This document shows positions 32,343 through 44,852 of a stretch of 64,000 nucleotides of DNA, in pieces. The notes below the pieces were generated by a model that did not search any database, was not told where the DNA came from, and saw nothing but the letters and a program-made list of their open reading frames with translations. The position numbers and the translations under genes were made by a program. How positions within the stretch are numbered: the stretch's first letter is position 1; each line of letters starts with the position of its first letter. The stretch covers positions 35,322,501-35,386,500 of the forward strand of contig CM074865.1 of the NCBI GenBank assembly GCA_037501455.1. Direction: 5' to 3'. Source of the DNA: Lantana camara (lineage: Eukaryota; Streptophyta; Magnoliopsida; Lamiales; Verbenaceae).

Positions 32343-33484
32343 CGGGGCGACAATCTTAGAGAAATCCTTGACGAACCTGCGATAGTACCCTACTAACCAA
32401 AGAAAACCTTTGATCTCTGAGGCATTTCTCGTTCTCTCTCAATGAAGCACTAACTCAATCTTAGATGGATCAACTTCAACTCCGTTGCCTGAAATTTTAT
32501 GGCCTAGGAATATGGCTCTGTCGAACCAAAACTCACACTTGCTGAACTTAGCATAAAGCTTGTGTTCTCTTAGAGTTTCTAAGACAATCCGGAGATGCTG
32601 TGCATGCTCTTCAGCAGACTTCGAATACACCAGAATGTCCTCTATAAAGATCACCACGAACTTATCAAGGAATGGCCTGAACACTCGGTGCATCATGTCC
32701 ATAAACACAGCTGGGGCATCTGTCAACCCGAGCGGCATCACAACGAACTCAAAATGCCCATACCGAGTATTGAACCCAGTCTTTGTAATATCCTCCTCCC
32801 TGATACGCAACTGATAATAACCTTGCCTCAAATCTAACTTGAAGTATACCTTTAAACCTTGCAGAATATCGAACAACTCCTCGATATGAGGCAACGGGTA
32901 TTTGTTCTTCACGGTCATCCTGTTCAACTCACGGTAATCAAAGCAAATCCGTAACGTTCCATCCTTCTTCTTTACAATCAAAATGGGAGCACCCCATGGA
33001 GAAGTGCTCGGACAGATGTAGCCGCAAGCTAGAAGCTCATCAAGCTGCGCCATCAACTCCTTTAACTCAGCAAGAGCCATCCTATAGGGAGTCTTCGAGA
33101 AAGGCTCTGCTCCGGGATAGAGGTCTATTGCAAGCTCGATTTCCCTATCGGGATGTAGAGAGCCCAACGTCTCAGGGAAAACATCAGCGTACTCTTGCAC
33201 GACCTTCGTCTCCTCAAGTTTGGCCTGATCCTTAGGTTTATTTAAGAGATAGGCTACAAAACTTGTCGTACCATCCCGGACCAGTTTACTCGCCTCAACA
33301 AACGAAACAAACGGGCTGGACTTCAACCTCTCGCCCGTGAAAACCACTGAACCCAAAGACAACTTCTTCCCACGACAATCCATCATAGCTCCATGCTCAA
33401 ACAACCAGTCCATACCAAGGATCACATCATACCTCTGTATCGGCATCTCAACCAACTCGGCAAGGAAAACTCTGCCCTCAAAAC
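32343..33484 (-). pseudogene. E0 reverse transcriptase with altered active site
   Basis: The long ORF 32439-33488 covers the protease-RT linker ([15 protein letters not shown]), [59 protein letters not shown] and [14 protein letters not shown]. The catalytic motif reads [10 protein letters not shown] instead of IFIDDILVYS: the first Asp of the DD pair is Glu. The ORF ends at 32439 just after PSKIE, before [19 protein letters not shown]. Otherwise the domain is the best preserved RT in the window. Confidence 0.9.
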
Positions 33485-33749
33485 TCACCGGACACTCCTA
33501 GTACACTCTAGAAGTCGCCAAACAACCCCCGAGGGAAGAACTGACCACATAATCATGTGCAGATAGAGAAACAGGCAAAGGCAAAGAAGAACCAAGATCC
33601 CGAGAAATGAAAGAATGTGTGGCCCCGGGATCAAACAAAGCATGTAATGTAGTGCCATGAATACTAATGGTACCTTCACTCACGACATTTGGATCAATCT
33701 CAACCATCTCTTCCTCCTTGCCTCCCAAAGCATAGCCTTAGCCTGAATC
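33485..33749 (-). pseudogene. E0 protease
   Basis: Has LHALFDPGATHSFISRDL, the Tekay-type aspartic protease active site (DPGAT), preceded by GTISIHGTT. A TAG follows at the RVY/ECPVSF junction. A one-base deletion in the linker before LGGKEEE puts protease out of frame with gag. E1 inserted a few codons upstream at GTGGG (33750). Confidence 0.85.
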
Positions 33750-35700
33750 GTGGGTGTAGCACCCGAGCGTAAGGTACCACATCCCCCGCACCGGGACCCG
33801 ACCCGTATATGAAATGGAAGTCCATACACGTGCCAAATCCACGGCGAACGGGGACACAACACACACGCTATGCTAGGCGGGACTAACCCTTAAACCAATC
33901 AACTCAAGAAACATAAAATCAGAGTTAAAATAGAATGCGGAAGCAAGAACTATATAGCATATACACAGTGAGCCACCAAGCTCCAAAAATAGATATACAA
34001 GAGCATTCAAATATGCAACGGCACTCATGGCCTACAAAATCATAACGCTCCAATCTATACTATGATCAAATACAAAAGTAGCAACAAGAGTATGAATATG
34101 AGACTGAAAAGAAGTGCTAAACATAAATGCAAGACCTAGACGACTTGTATTCCCGCCTAGCACTCCTATACCTGGACAAAACAGCTGAAAACAACCGGGT
34201 TCAGTCTAAAAGAGACTGGTGGGTATAAAACGGGGCATAAGATATAATATCGCATAAACTAAACACTTACATGCAAGCCCTAATCCCGTGTGAAGTTTGA
34301 TAAGAATTTACCAAGTGGTTAAAACAACAGAAAACATCAACGGGATTACGACGTTCATATTCATTCATAATTGTTCATAAGGGTTTAAGCTCGGCGAGTG
34401 AGCGTGCGCAATCTCCAACCTTCTCCTCGTGTAATCATATCATAATTATTGGTTGTCATACATATCTTTCGTGCACATACATAAATGATCATAATCATAC
34501 ATATACACCTTCTTCCTCCGGATGGTGGAAGGGTTAGCTAGACCCTGCCACCGGTTCATACATAGGCCAATGGGGGTACATGAATCCCCCAAGGGCACTC
34601 AGCTCCCATTCCTCGCTAAATCTCCTAGCGAGGGCCGGTATCACCGTAGTTTGGTCGGAACTAGTATATGGGATCCCCGTCAGCCCTTGCTTCCTCGGTT
34701 AGCCACATATACTAAGTCACGGGGCCCGTGAACATAACATATATGCAATCTCGCCAAAACATAAGGTAGGGTTTCCTAATTAAAAAGGGGTCATACGTTT
34801 GAAATCATTTACCCAAAATGACTCGATTTATATAAATATATTATTTTGGCTTAAAACTTTGCACATAAGGGATTTATAGGGTTGTTTAACTAGTAGAAGA
34901 AAAACCCACCTTTACCAAGGCAAAATAAAGGCACAAGCGTCTCAAAGCTCGTCCTCGTCTCCGACCAAACCCGAATCTGTGCAAAAGAAAAGGTATGAGA
35001 CTCAATGACCACATATGACGCTCGGCAATGAGGTGAATATGACATGAATGCATAAAAAATGTTCATGTGCACGATTAAGAAATTTAAAACATATAATCAA
35101 CTCATTCGTTCATGTATATATCATTCAGTTTCATAAGTTCATAAATTCATAATTGAAACGTTCAATCAATAGTCGGTAGAATAAATACCCGAAATAGAAA
35201 TCAATTAATTTCAATAATTAAATTAAATCAAATAATATTCAAAATATATAATAAATATATATATAATATAATATATATATATAATATACTAAATATATAA
35301 TAACATAAGTATATATATAATATACATATATACACGTACACACACACCCACCCATGCATGCAAATATGTATTTAATGTATATATAATACATATATATATA
35401 CATATTAAATCAAACCATGCATGAAAATTATATAATATATACGTATATATACACGTATGTATGCAACTACAACACAAAGCCATGCACACAATTCACAGCC
35501 ATGCATACGCACACACATTACACAATTATACATATATACGCATGCAATTATACACACACACAAGCATTTGTATACCCACTACACCAAACACAACCATGCA
35601 TTCATACAGCAACAGCAGCAGACCAAGGCACGCAGCAAGACAGCAGTCTAAACACACAGCAACAATCCCAGAAACGCAGGCAAAAGAATTCAGAAAAACG

Positions 35701-35757
35701 GGGTGACACCCCCCGTGTCACCCTCCCAGCCTGGACCGAGACACCCCCGTGTCTCGG
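35701..35757 (-). repeat. Palindrome pair in E1 3' LTR
   Basis: GGGTGACAC-CCCCC-GTGTCACCC and CCGAGACAC-CCCC-GTGTCTCGG, each with a 9-bp perfect stem. The inner GACAC/GTGTC is constant, and the outer four bases differ but pair in both. The 5' LTR copy (54144-54165) is intact for the first word. Confidence 0.85.
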
Positions 35758-37261
35758 TACAGCAGCTCCAGCCCACACAGCACCCCCGTTCCTCGCTGGA
35801 ACGGGCAGAAATGGCACGCCCGTGATGCAGCAACAGCAGCCTCTGTTACACAGAAACTGACGCAGAAACAGGGCAAGAAAAAGGCAGCCAATTAGGCAGG
35901 AAAAACAGGCAATATGCAACAATATAAAGCATGATTTACAACAAAAATTCAGCCTCAACACACACCACAAAGCCACGAAACTGACAGCAAAAGAAGGAAG
36001 GAAATGATAGCAGTTTTGACAGCAACTCTGCGTGACAAAAACAGGGCTAAAAACTCGAAGAAAACAGGGTATGCATCTCTCAACTAATCCGATTCAGTTC
36101 AAGTCCATAAAGCCATCAAATGTGCAGCAAAACAACATGAATTCAACAAGTAAATCAGTTCCAAAAGTGATCAACCAAGACATCAACCGTACGTGACCTT
36201 CAAGTGGAAATTTTCTCAAAAGATCATAAATGATGTCTCATAAATATCTCAACAACCATGAAATCAAAGACCATAAATGATATGAGGATGTCAAAACAAT
36301 CACTCTCAAGCTTGGAATCAATCAAAATCATTGAGAATCGAAGGAGATCAAGAATTTGCCCAAAAACTCCATTTTCGGGAAAAACGGTACAGGAAGAAGA
36401 AACCATGCTCAAAATCATGAATGAAAAGATGGAAATGATCAGAATTAAACATATAATACAACCCTAAACTTACCTTGATGATTTGATGAAGTTTGGATGA
36501 GATTTGAGCTCCGAAATCTCCAAGGGATGAAGGGTTACGGGACTGGAATGAGAAGCAGTAGCTTTGGCTGAATTTTTGGGGATTGTGTGAGGGTTATCTC
36601 GGTTAGGGCTTGAAATATCATGATAGATGGTTGAGTTAGGGTTTCAAAGAATCAAACCATGGTTAATTTGGTTATGGTTTGGATGAGATATGTCTCATTT
36701 TGTACAGCAAGGTCAAATTGGTCGCCGATTCGTTTTTCGGTTGGATTTCGGAGGTTCAAACGACTTAGGAAAAATATAAGGATAAGTTTACTAAACTCGA
36801 ATTTTCGTTACGAGTTCAGGGGAGTTGACGGAACTCGAATCCGAGTTCCCGAGCTCAAGATATTAAATTCGGAACCAAGGGTACGCTAAGTGCTCGTTAG
36901 CCCTTTTTTGGTTCCTCGAAACAAATTAAATCCGTTAACCTACCAATTAAATTCGAAAACATAAACCGAGCATAAAATCATGTTCATAACACATATATTT
37001 ACAACATACTACAAATTCGTGGCAATCCGAAATCATTTCATATAAGAACGAAGCTCAAAATGAATAACAAAGCTCATTCCATGCAAAATATAATTTCCCA
37101 TGCAAAAACATTTAAATAAATAAATTAAATCTAATATTAAATAAATTATATTAAGCACGTAATTAATTAACTAAAACATGATTAATTAACATAACATATA
37201 ATTAGCATAATCCTTAAATTAATACTAATATAAATAAACGTATACATATATACTTAAACAA

Positions 37262-37265
<4 letters not shown>

Positions 37266-37316
<51 letters not shown>
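37266..37316. repeat. (TA)n microsatellite in E1 3' LTR
   Basis: About 51 bp of uninterrupted TA. The 5' LTR copy is shorter (55709-55749), accounting for part of the LTR length difference. Confidence 0.95.
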
Positions 37317-37319
<3 letters not shown>

Positions 37320-37486
37320 CGATATATATATATTAGAATTAATAATATATTAAAATAAAATATAATAAAATAAAATAATAACAATTTATAATAAAATTAA
37401 ATATGAAACACGTAAAAACAATTAATTCGCGCAATTAGGTAAACACATACGCCCTACCTTTACGTTCGAAAAGTCGAGGCGTTACA

Positions 37487-37879
37487 ATCTCTCCCCCTTA
37501 AAAGAATCCATCCCACGTAGCCTCTTCGGTTTTGTCACTTCTCCAAAGAACCTTGACTAGTGGAATACGCCGATTTTGAAGTTCCTGAAATTTTCGATCC
37601 AATATCTTAATCGGCTTCTGAACGAAGGTGAGATCCGGTTCTAATTTCCACTTCTTCAACCGTTAGAACCTCGGACTCGTCTCGAAAATACTTTCGGAGC
37701 TGTGAAACATGAAACACGCTATGAATTCCAGTTAAATTCGGAGGCAAGTCCAATCGATAAACCGTATCCCCAGTCTTCTCTAAAATCGCATATGGTCCCA
37801 TATACCAAGTGTTTAATTTTCCTCCTCGTCCAATCCTTGAGAATCCTTTTCGTGGGAAAGCCTTTAAGAAAACCTTATC
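37487..37879 (-). pseudogene. E1 integrase C-terminus and chromodomain remnant
   Basis: Holds MGPYAILEKTGDTVYRLDLP, GIHSVFHVSQLRKYF and then a shortened chromodomain-like stretch (FQELQNRR-type block in another frame). The purine tract AAGGGGGAGAGAT borders the LTR at 37487-37499. The stem-loop found here in E2 is lost: sequence jumps from GAATCC into an upstream segment. Confidence 0.7.
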
Positions 37880-38772
37880 TCAAATCTCAAACTCTAATTT
37901 CTTCCTCCGAAGATCTGCATAACTCTTTTGTCGATCCTGAGCGGCCTTCATCCGTTGTCTAATTATCTGGACCTTATCAATAGCCTCTTGTACAACCTTA
38001 GAGGGTTTTTCCTTCTTTTCCCCTCTTTTAATCCCTTCTTGCTTGGTCCAATTCCATTGCTCCAAGTCCAAGAACAACGGTGATCGACATTTACGTCCAT
38101 AAAGAGCTTCATAAGGGGCCATTTCAATCGAGGCTTGATAGCTATTGTAGTAAGCAAACTCGATTAACAGCAACTGCTCATTCCACGAGCTTTGAAAGTC
38201 CAATGCACATGCTCTCAACAGATCCTCCAGATACTTAATTAACCTTTCTAATTGTCCGTCGGTCTGAGGATGGAAAGCTGTGCTGAAATGAAGCCTTGTT
38301 CCCAAACACTTCTGCAATTCTTGCCATAACCTTGAAGTAAATCTGGGATCCCGATCCGAGACAATACTAACAGGTACACCATGAAGCCTGGCAATCTTAT
38401 CATTGTATCTCTTGGCCAACTTACTTACTTTATCGGACATCCTGATAGCAAGAAAATGAGCCGATTTCGTCAACCTATCCACGATAACCCAAATTCCATC
38501 AAAACCTCCTCTCACTTTGGTAATCCTGAAACAAAATCCATAGCTATTTGTTCCCATTTCCACTCCGGGAGAGGCAATGGTTGAAGTAGCCCCGATGGCT
38601 TTTGATGTTCTGCCTTTACCACTTGACAAGTCATACAATGCTTCACGAAGTCGATCACATCCCGTTTCAATCCATTCCACCAATAGAATTGCTTAAGATC
38701 CTTATACATTTTGTTCCCTCCGGGATGTATCGAATACCCCGACCGATGGGCTTCCTCAAGAATAATCCTTTT
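37880..38772 (-). pseudogene. E1 integrase, main part
   Basis: The zinc domain is EEAHRSGYSIHPGGNKMY and CMTCQVVKAEHQ. Catalytic Asp in WVIVDRLTKSAHF, Asp in SIVSDRDPRFTS and Glu in QTDGQLERLIKYL are all present. ALYGRKCRSPLF follows. One frameshift at about 38517 (after FVSGLPK) breaks it. The sequence upstream of 38772 lies at 49848-49932; the frame is continuous across the CTTTT duplication left by E2. Confidence 0.88.
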
Positions 38773-40174
38773 TGTAGCACCCGAGCGTAAGGTACCACAT
38801 CCCCCGCACCGAGACCCGACCCGTATATGAAAGGGAAGTCCATACACGTGCCAAATCCACGGCGAACGGGGACACAACACACACGCTATGCTAGGCGGGA
38901 CTAACCCTTGAACCATTCAACTCAAGAAACATATAAAATCAGAGTTAAAGAAAAGTTTGCGGAAGCAATAACGACAAAGCATATACAGTGAGCTATCAAG
39001 CTCCAAAAATAGATACACAAAAGCGTTCGAATAACCAACGGCACTCACGGCCTACAAAAATCATAACGCTCCAATCTATACTATGATCATATACAAAAGT
39101 ATCAACAAGAGCAGCAACTATAGTATGAATATGAGACTGAAAAGAAGTGCTAAACATAAATGCAAGACCTAGACGACTTGTATTCCCGCCTAGCGCTTCT
39201 ATACCTGCACAAAACAGCTGAAAACAACCGGGTTCAGTCTAAAAGAGACTGGTGGGTATAAAACGGGGCATAAAATATATAATATCGCATAAATTAAACA
39301 CATACATGCAAGCCCTAATCCCGTGTGAAGTTTGATAAAATAAACCAGGTGGTTAAAACAAAAGAAAACATCCACGGGATTACGACGTTCATATTCATTC
39401 ATAATTATTCATAAGGGTTTAAGCTCGGCGAGTGAGCGTGCACAATCTCCAACCTTCTCCTCGTGTAATCATATCATAATTATTGGTTGTCATACATATC
39501 TTTCGTGCACATACATAAATGATCATAATCATACATATACACCTTCTTCCTCCGGGTGGTGGACAAGTTAGCTAGACCTGACCACCGGTTTATACATGGG
39601 CCAATGGGGGTACATGAATCCCCCAAAGGCACTCAGCTCCCATTCCCCGCTAAAACTCCTAGCGAGGGCCGGTATCACCGTAGTTTGGTTGGGACTAGTA
39701 TATGGGATCCCCGTCAGCCCTTGCTTCCTCGGTTAGCCACATATACTAAGTCCCGGGGCCCGTTAAATCAGAAGTCATAAATCAGAAATGTGACTCGCCA
39801 AAACATAAGGTAGGATTTCATAAATAAAAGGGGTCATACGTTTGAAACCATTTACCCAAAATGACTCGATTTGTATAATTATATTATTTTGGCTTAAAAC
39901 TTTGCACATAAGGGATTTATAGGGTCGTTTAACTAGTAGAAGAAAAACCCACCTTTACCAAAGCAGAAATAAAGGCACAAGCGTCTTAAGGCTCGCCCTT
40001 GTCTCCGACCATACCCGAATCTGTTCAAAAGAAAAGGTATGAGACACAATGACCACATATGACGCTCGGCAATGAAGTGCATATGACATGAATGCTTAAA
40101 TGATCATATTATATCAAGAAAATGTTCATGTGCACGATTAAGAGATTTAAATCATATAATCATTCATTCGTTCA

Positions 40175-40325
40175 TATTTTTCATAATTTCATAAATTCAT
40201 AAATTCATAAATTCATATAAGTTTCATAAATTCATAAGTTCATATATATTTCATAAATTCATAATTTCATATAAATTTCATAAATTCATAATTCATAAAT
40301 TCATAGTGTTCATAATTCATAACGT
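40175..40325. repeat. TTCATAAATTCATAA minisatellite (E2 3' LTR)
   Basis: About 150 bp of imperfect TTCATAAA units. Identical array in the 5' LTR at about 47298-47450. The matching place in E1 (near 35130-35155, 53570-53600) has only two to four units. Confidence 0.85.
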
Positions 40326-40684
40326 ATATCAATTAATCTAAAATCCAATTAAGAAGCATAACATAAATTATTCAAATTCATATTTAGGAATAAAATAAAT
40401 AATTGAAACGTTCAAACAATTGTCAGTAGAATAAATACGCGAAATTGAAATCAATTAATTTCAATAATTAAATTAAATCAAATAATACTCAAAATATATA
40501 ATAAATATTTATAATAATATAATATATATATAAGTAATTATATATAATAATATACAATATATATATATAATATATACATATATACACGTACAAACACACA
40601 CACACAACCATGCATGCATAATTCTCATATACTACATATATATACATATTCAACCCATGCATGCAATTACACACACACAAGCAC

Positions 40685-40723
<39 letters not shown>

Positions 40724-40814
40724 GCCATGCATACACATGCACATACAGTAAAAGCAGCAGCAACCATAGCGCAAGGAAGAAGAAAAAATGCGGGCAAAAG
40801 AATTAGGAAAAACG

Positions 40815-40870
40815 GGGTGACACCCCCGTGTCACCCTCCAAGCTTAGGCCGAGACACCCCCGTGTCTCGG
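40815..40870 (-). repeat. Palindrome pair in E2 3' LTR
   Basis: GGGTGACAC-CCCC-GTGTCACCC (40815-40836) and CCGAGACAC-CCCC-GTGTCTCGG (40849-40870), both perfect 9-bp stems. Further CACCCCCGTG-like words follow to about 40945. Same in the 5' LTR at about 47940-47995. Confidence 0.88.
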
Positions 40871-42189
40871 TACAGAAGTTCCAGCCCTCTCAGCACCCCC
40901 GTGCCTCGCCGGAAAGGCCAGGAATGGCACGCCCGTGTCGCAGCAACAGCAGCCTCTGTTTTCGGGCAGTAACAGACGCAGAACAGAGCAGCCTAAAAAT
41001 GCAGGAAAGACAGGCAACAACGGCAACAAAACAAGGCATGAAAGGCAGCAAAATATCAACAAGAACACACACTACAAGACCACGAAATTGGCAGCAAGAA
41101 GAAGGAAGGAATTGAGCAGTTTTTGACAGCAAAAACAGTCCAGAAAAACAGAGCAAAGTTTGATGAAAAACAGGGCAAGCTGGAACTCAAACCTTCTCCA
41201 ACCCTTTATTCAGTTAAGGCCATCAAAAACGTAGCAAAATAACATGAAACCAACACCTAATTCAGTCCCAAACAAGCTCACACAAGAAGGAAACCGTACG
41301 TGACATATATGTGGGATTTTCTGAAAATTTCATAAGTGATATCTCATATATATCTCAACAAACACGAAAGCAATGATCATAAATGATATTAGGAAATCAA
41401 AACAATTAATCTCAGGCTTGGAATCACTCAAAACCATAGAGAATCGAAGGAGATCAACATTTTGCCCAAAATTTCTTATTTTCGGGAATTTGCCCAGAAA
41501 TGGTGAAACCATGCTCAAAATCATGAATGGAAGGATGAAAATGATCAGAGTTAATCATACAATACAACCCTAAGCTTACCTTGATGATTGGTTGAAGTTT
41601 GGATGAGATTTGAGCTCCAAAATCTCCAAATGGTGAAGGGTTACGGGACTGGAGAGAAAACAGTAGCTTTGTCTGAGTTTTGGGGCTTGTGAGAGGATAA
41701 TATCGGTTAGGGCTTGATATGTACTGATAGAGGGTTGAGTTAGGGTTAAAAGGAATCAAACCATGGTTAATTTGGTTATGGTTTGAGTGAGATATGGCTG
41801 ATTTGGTGTAACAAGGTCAGGTTGGTCTCCGTTTCGTTTTTCGGTTGAATTTCGGAGTTTCAAATGAATTAGGAAAATTATAAGGCTAAGTTTACTAAAC
41901 TCGTATTTTCGTTACGAGTTCAGCGGAGTTGACGGAACTCGAATCCGAGTTCCCGAGCTCAAGATATTAAATTCGGAACCAAGGGTACGCTAAGTGCTCG
42001 TTAGCCCCCGTTTTGGTTCCTCAAAACAAATTAAATTCGTTAACTAATCAAATGAATTCGAAAATGTAAATTGAGCATAAAATCATGTTCATAACACATA
42101 TATGTACAACATATTACAAAATCGTGGCAATTTGATATCATTTCATAAGAGAACGAAGCACAAAATTAATAACATGCACATTTCAACCA

Positions 42190-42395
42190 ATTCATGCATA
42201 AATACATAAATTTTCATGCAAAATATATTAACTCCATGCAATATATAAAATTCCCATGCAATATGAATATGATTTCATGCAAAATTTATAAACTCCATGC
42301 ATGAATATATTAATCCCATGCACATATATAATTTTCATGCAAAAATGAAATAAATCCATGCATATATAATTTTCATGCAAAAATATAACTCTCAT
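42190..42395. repeat. CATGCA (RY-type) array in E2 3' LTR
   Basis: About eleven CATGC/CATGCA motifs in roughly 210 bp, spaced irregularly about 15-25 bp apart, in the U3 part 330-530 nt from the LTR start. CATGCA is the core of the RY element bound by plant B3 factors. The 5' LTR has the same array at about 49316-49520. E1 has only two such motifs at the matching place. Confidence 0.75.
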
Positions 42396-42722
42396 GCATA
42401 AATCAAATAAATAATTAAGTTCTAATATTACATAAATTAAATAGGTCACGTAATTAGTTAGCTTAAACATGATTAATTAACATAACATATAATTAGTATA
42501 CTCATTAAATTAATAATATAGTAATTAAACATATATGTATTTATATAATACGAAATATACATATATAATTAATAATATTAGAATGAAATATTATAATATA
42601 ATATAATAAAATAATAACAATTATAATAAAATTAAATATAAAAACACGTAAAAACAATTAATTCGCGCAAATAGGTAAACACATACGTCCTACCTTTACG
42701 TCCGAAAAGTCGGGGCGTTACA

Positions 42723-42757
42723 ATCTCTCCCCCTTAAAAGAATCCGTCCTCGGATTC
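42723..42757 (-). other. E2 polypurine tract and adjacent stem-loop
   Basis: The minus-strand tract AAGGGGGAGAGAT borders the 3' LTR. Just upstream is GAATCCG-AGGA-CGGATTC (42740-42757), a 7-bp perfect stem with the same AGGA loop as in E5 but a different stem. Confidence 0.75.
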
Positions 42758-42873
42758 ACTTCTCGCTCGGAAATAAGTCGGGGAGAAACCTTTACATCTT
42801 ATCCTCCGTCTCCCACGTAGCCTCTTTGGTTTTATCACTTCTCCAAAATCTCATATGGTCCCATATACCGAGG

Positions 42874-43460
42874 TTAAATTTTCCTCCTCGTCCAATCCTT
42901 GAGAATCCTTTTCGTGGGGAAAGCTTTTAAGAACACCTTATCTCCAATTTCGAACTTCAGATTCTTCCTCCGAAAATTTGCATAACTCTTTTGTCGATCC
43001 TGAGCAGCCTTCATCCGTTGTCTAATTATCTGAACCTTATCAATAGCCTCTTGTACAACCTTAAAGGGTTTTTCCTTCTTTTCCCTTATGTTAATCCCTT
43101 CTTGCTTGGTCCAATTCCATTCCTCCAAATCCAAGAACAACGGTGATAGACATTTGCGTCCGTAAAGAGCTTCATAAGGGGTTATTTCAATCGAGGCTTG
43201 ATAGCTATTGTTGTAAGCAAACTCGATTACCGGCAACTGCTCATTCCACGAGCTTTGAAAGTCCAATGCACATGCTTTCAACAGATCCTCCAGATACTTA
43301 ATCACCCTTTCTGATTGTCCGTCGGTCTGAGGATGGAAAGCTGTGCTGAATTGAAGCCTTGTTTCCAAACACTTCTGCAATTCTTGCCATAACCTTGAAG
43401 TAAATCTGGGATCCTGATCCGTGATAATACTAACAGGTATGCCATGAAGCCTAACAATCT
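42874..43460 (-). pseudogene. E2 integrase remnant
   Basis: Retains the second Asp region (QDPRFTS), [17 protein letters not shown] with the catalytic Glu, EALYGRKCLSPLF and the linker to KVFLKAFPTKR. The zinc domain and first catalytic Asp are deleted: sequence jumps near 43460 straight into the end of RNase H. No complete chromodomain. Confidence 0.85.
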
Positions 43461-44040
43461 CCTCAATCTGAATAACTCATTCTCATCTCCAATTTCCACT
43501 TTCACATTGGACACACTAGTTTTCCTACTAAGTGCATCCACGACCAAATTGACTTTGCCGGAATGGTATCGGATTGTACACTCATAATCCGCCAAAAGTT
43601 CCATCCAACGCCGTTGCCTCTTGTTCACTTCCTCATGTGAGAATAAGTATCGGAGACTCTTGTACTCAGAAAAGACCTTGAACGAAATTCCATACAGATA
43701 GTGTCTCCACTTACCCAAAGCAAAGATCACTGCCGCTAATTCCAAATCATGAGTAGGGTAGTTTTGTTCATGCTCTTTCAATTTCCTTGAGACATAAGCG
43801 ATTACTCTTCCATTTTGCATCAACACTCATCCCAAACTTTCCTTTGAGGCGTCCGTATAAGCTGTATACCTTTACAAGTTGAAAACTAGCTTCACATACC
43901 TCATCCCACTCAAACTTAACCGCTTTCTTAGTCAATCGGGTCAAAGGAGCTGCAATCTTAGAGAAATCCTGAACTAATCTCTGATAGTAGCCTGCCAAAC
44001 CCAAGAAATTCCTTACTTCTAAAACATTTTTCGGGCTATG
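43461..44040 (-). pseudogene. E2 RNase H and RT thumb remnant
   Basis: Blocks [69 protein letters not shown] and [18 protein letters not shown], split into two frames by a deletion around 43830-43870 that removes the TDASKEGLG segment and its acidic residue. Confidence 0.85.
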
Positions 44041-44850
44041 TCATTAAATAACCGTCTCAATCTTAGAAGGGTCTATCTCCAAACCTTTCCTTGAATTAAT
44101 ATGACCCAGAAATACTACCTGATCAATCCAGAACTCGCATTTGCTAGACTTAGCATACAACCGATGCTCTCTTAAGGTATCCAACCCAATTCTGAAATGC
44201 CTTACATGATCCTCCGGAGTTCTCTTCCCGGATCCTCAATTGATAATATCCAACTTTCAATAATACCTCTAATTAAATCTTTAACTCTTTCATCTCAGCC
44301 GGTGCCATCCGATACGGAGTCTTAAAATACGGTGTGGATCCTGGATGTACGTCAATAACAAATTCAATCTTATAGTCGGGTGTCAAAGAACTCATATTCT
44401 CCGGAAACACATCGGAGAAATCCTTAGCAATCGCGGTATCCTCCAACTTAACTTGATCTTTCGGCCTATTAAGAAGGTAAGAAATAAATCCCGTTACTCC
44501 TTCTCTCATCAACTTAAGAGCTTCCATATAAGACAAGAAGATACCGTTCTTGATCCACTACCAATCACCAATTCTTCTCCAAAATCACCCTCTTCGCAAA
44601 ACAATCAACATTGGCCCGATGCCTGGACAACCCGTCCATACTCAAGATAACTCCATACCTCTTCATAGGCATAACAATTAACTCCGCAGGATATTCTTTC
44701 CTTCAATCAAAACTGAACACTCCCTAACCAACTGATCTATCTGAAGACTCCCACTAAGTGGCGAACTCACCAATCAACAAGAAGAAAAAGCAAATAACAG
44801 GCAAGCACAGAATAGCAACTAAGTCACAAGAAATAAAGGAATGCGTGGCA
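44041..44850 (-). pseudogene. E2 protease and RT remnants
   Basis: Contains a protease-RT linker ORF (44273-44536) with YLLNRPKDQVKLED, DFSDVFPENM and TPYRMAPAEMKEL. The RT palm with its DD pair is deleted; only traces of the following region (44040-44260) remain. In protease, a stop replaces the residue after the catalytic Asp (ALFD-stop-GATHSF) at about 44853. Confidence 0.75.
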
Positions 44851-44852
44851 CC

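Larger units (their letters stand above)
33755..37486 (-). repeat. E1 3' LTR
   Basis: 3732 bp, with conserved U5 terminus (left end TGTAGCACCCGAGCG), palindromes at 35701-35757, a splice donor at 36473, a U3 module near 36760-36900 and a long (TA)n at 37266-37316. The 5' start TGTAACGCCTCGAC is at 37486. The ORF at 35417-35860 is a by-product of CA/TA microsatellite sequence. Confidence 0.93.
38773..42722 (-). repeat. E2 3' LTR
   Basis: 3950 bp. Contains palindromes (40815-40870), a TTCATAAA minisatellite (40175-40325), (TA)n (40688-40721), a splice donor at 41579 and a dense CATGCA array (42190-42395). Compared with the E1 LTR the minisatellite and the CATGCA array are expanded. Confidence 0.97.

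Noticed and set aside
35417..35860. 147-codon plus-strand ORF rich in His, Thr and Tyr, repeated in the E1 5' LTR (53860-54267).
   Set aside because: It is a by-product of CA/TA microsatellite DNA inside LTRs, and its frame diverges between the two LTR copies.
40661..40972. 103-codon ORF with a near-identical twin at 47786-48097.
   Set aside because: The two are copies only because they sit in the two LTRs of one young element. The ORF spans a TA repeat and the palindromes and shows no protein family.
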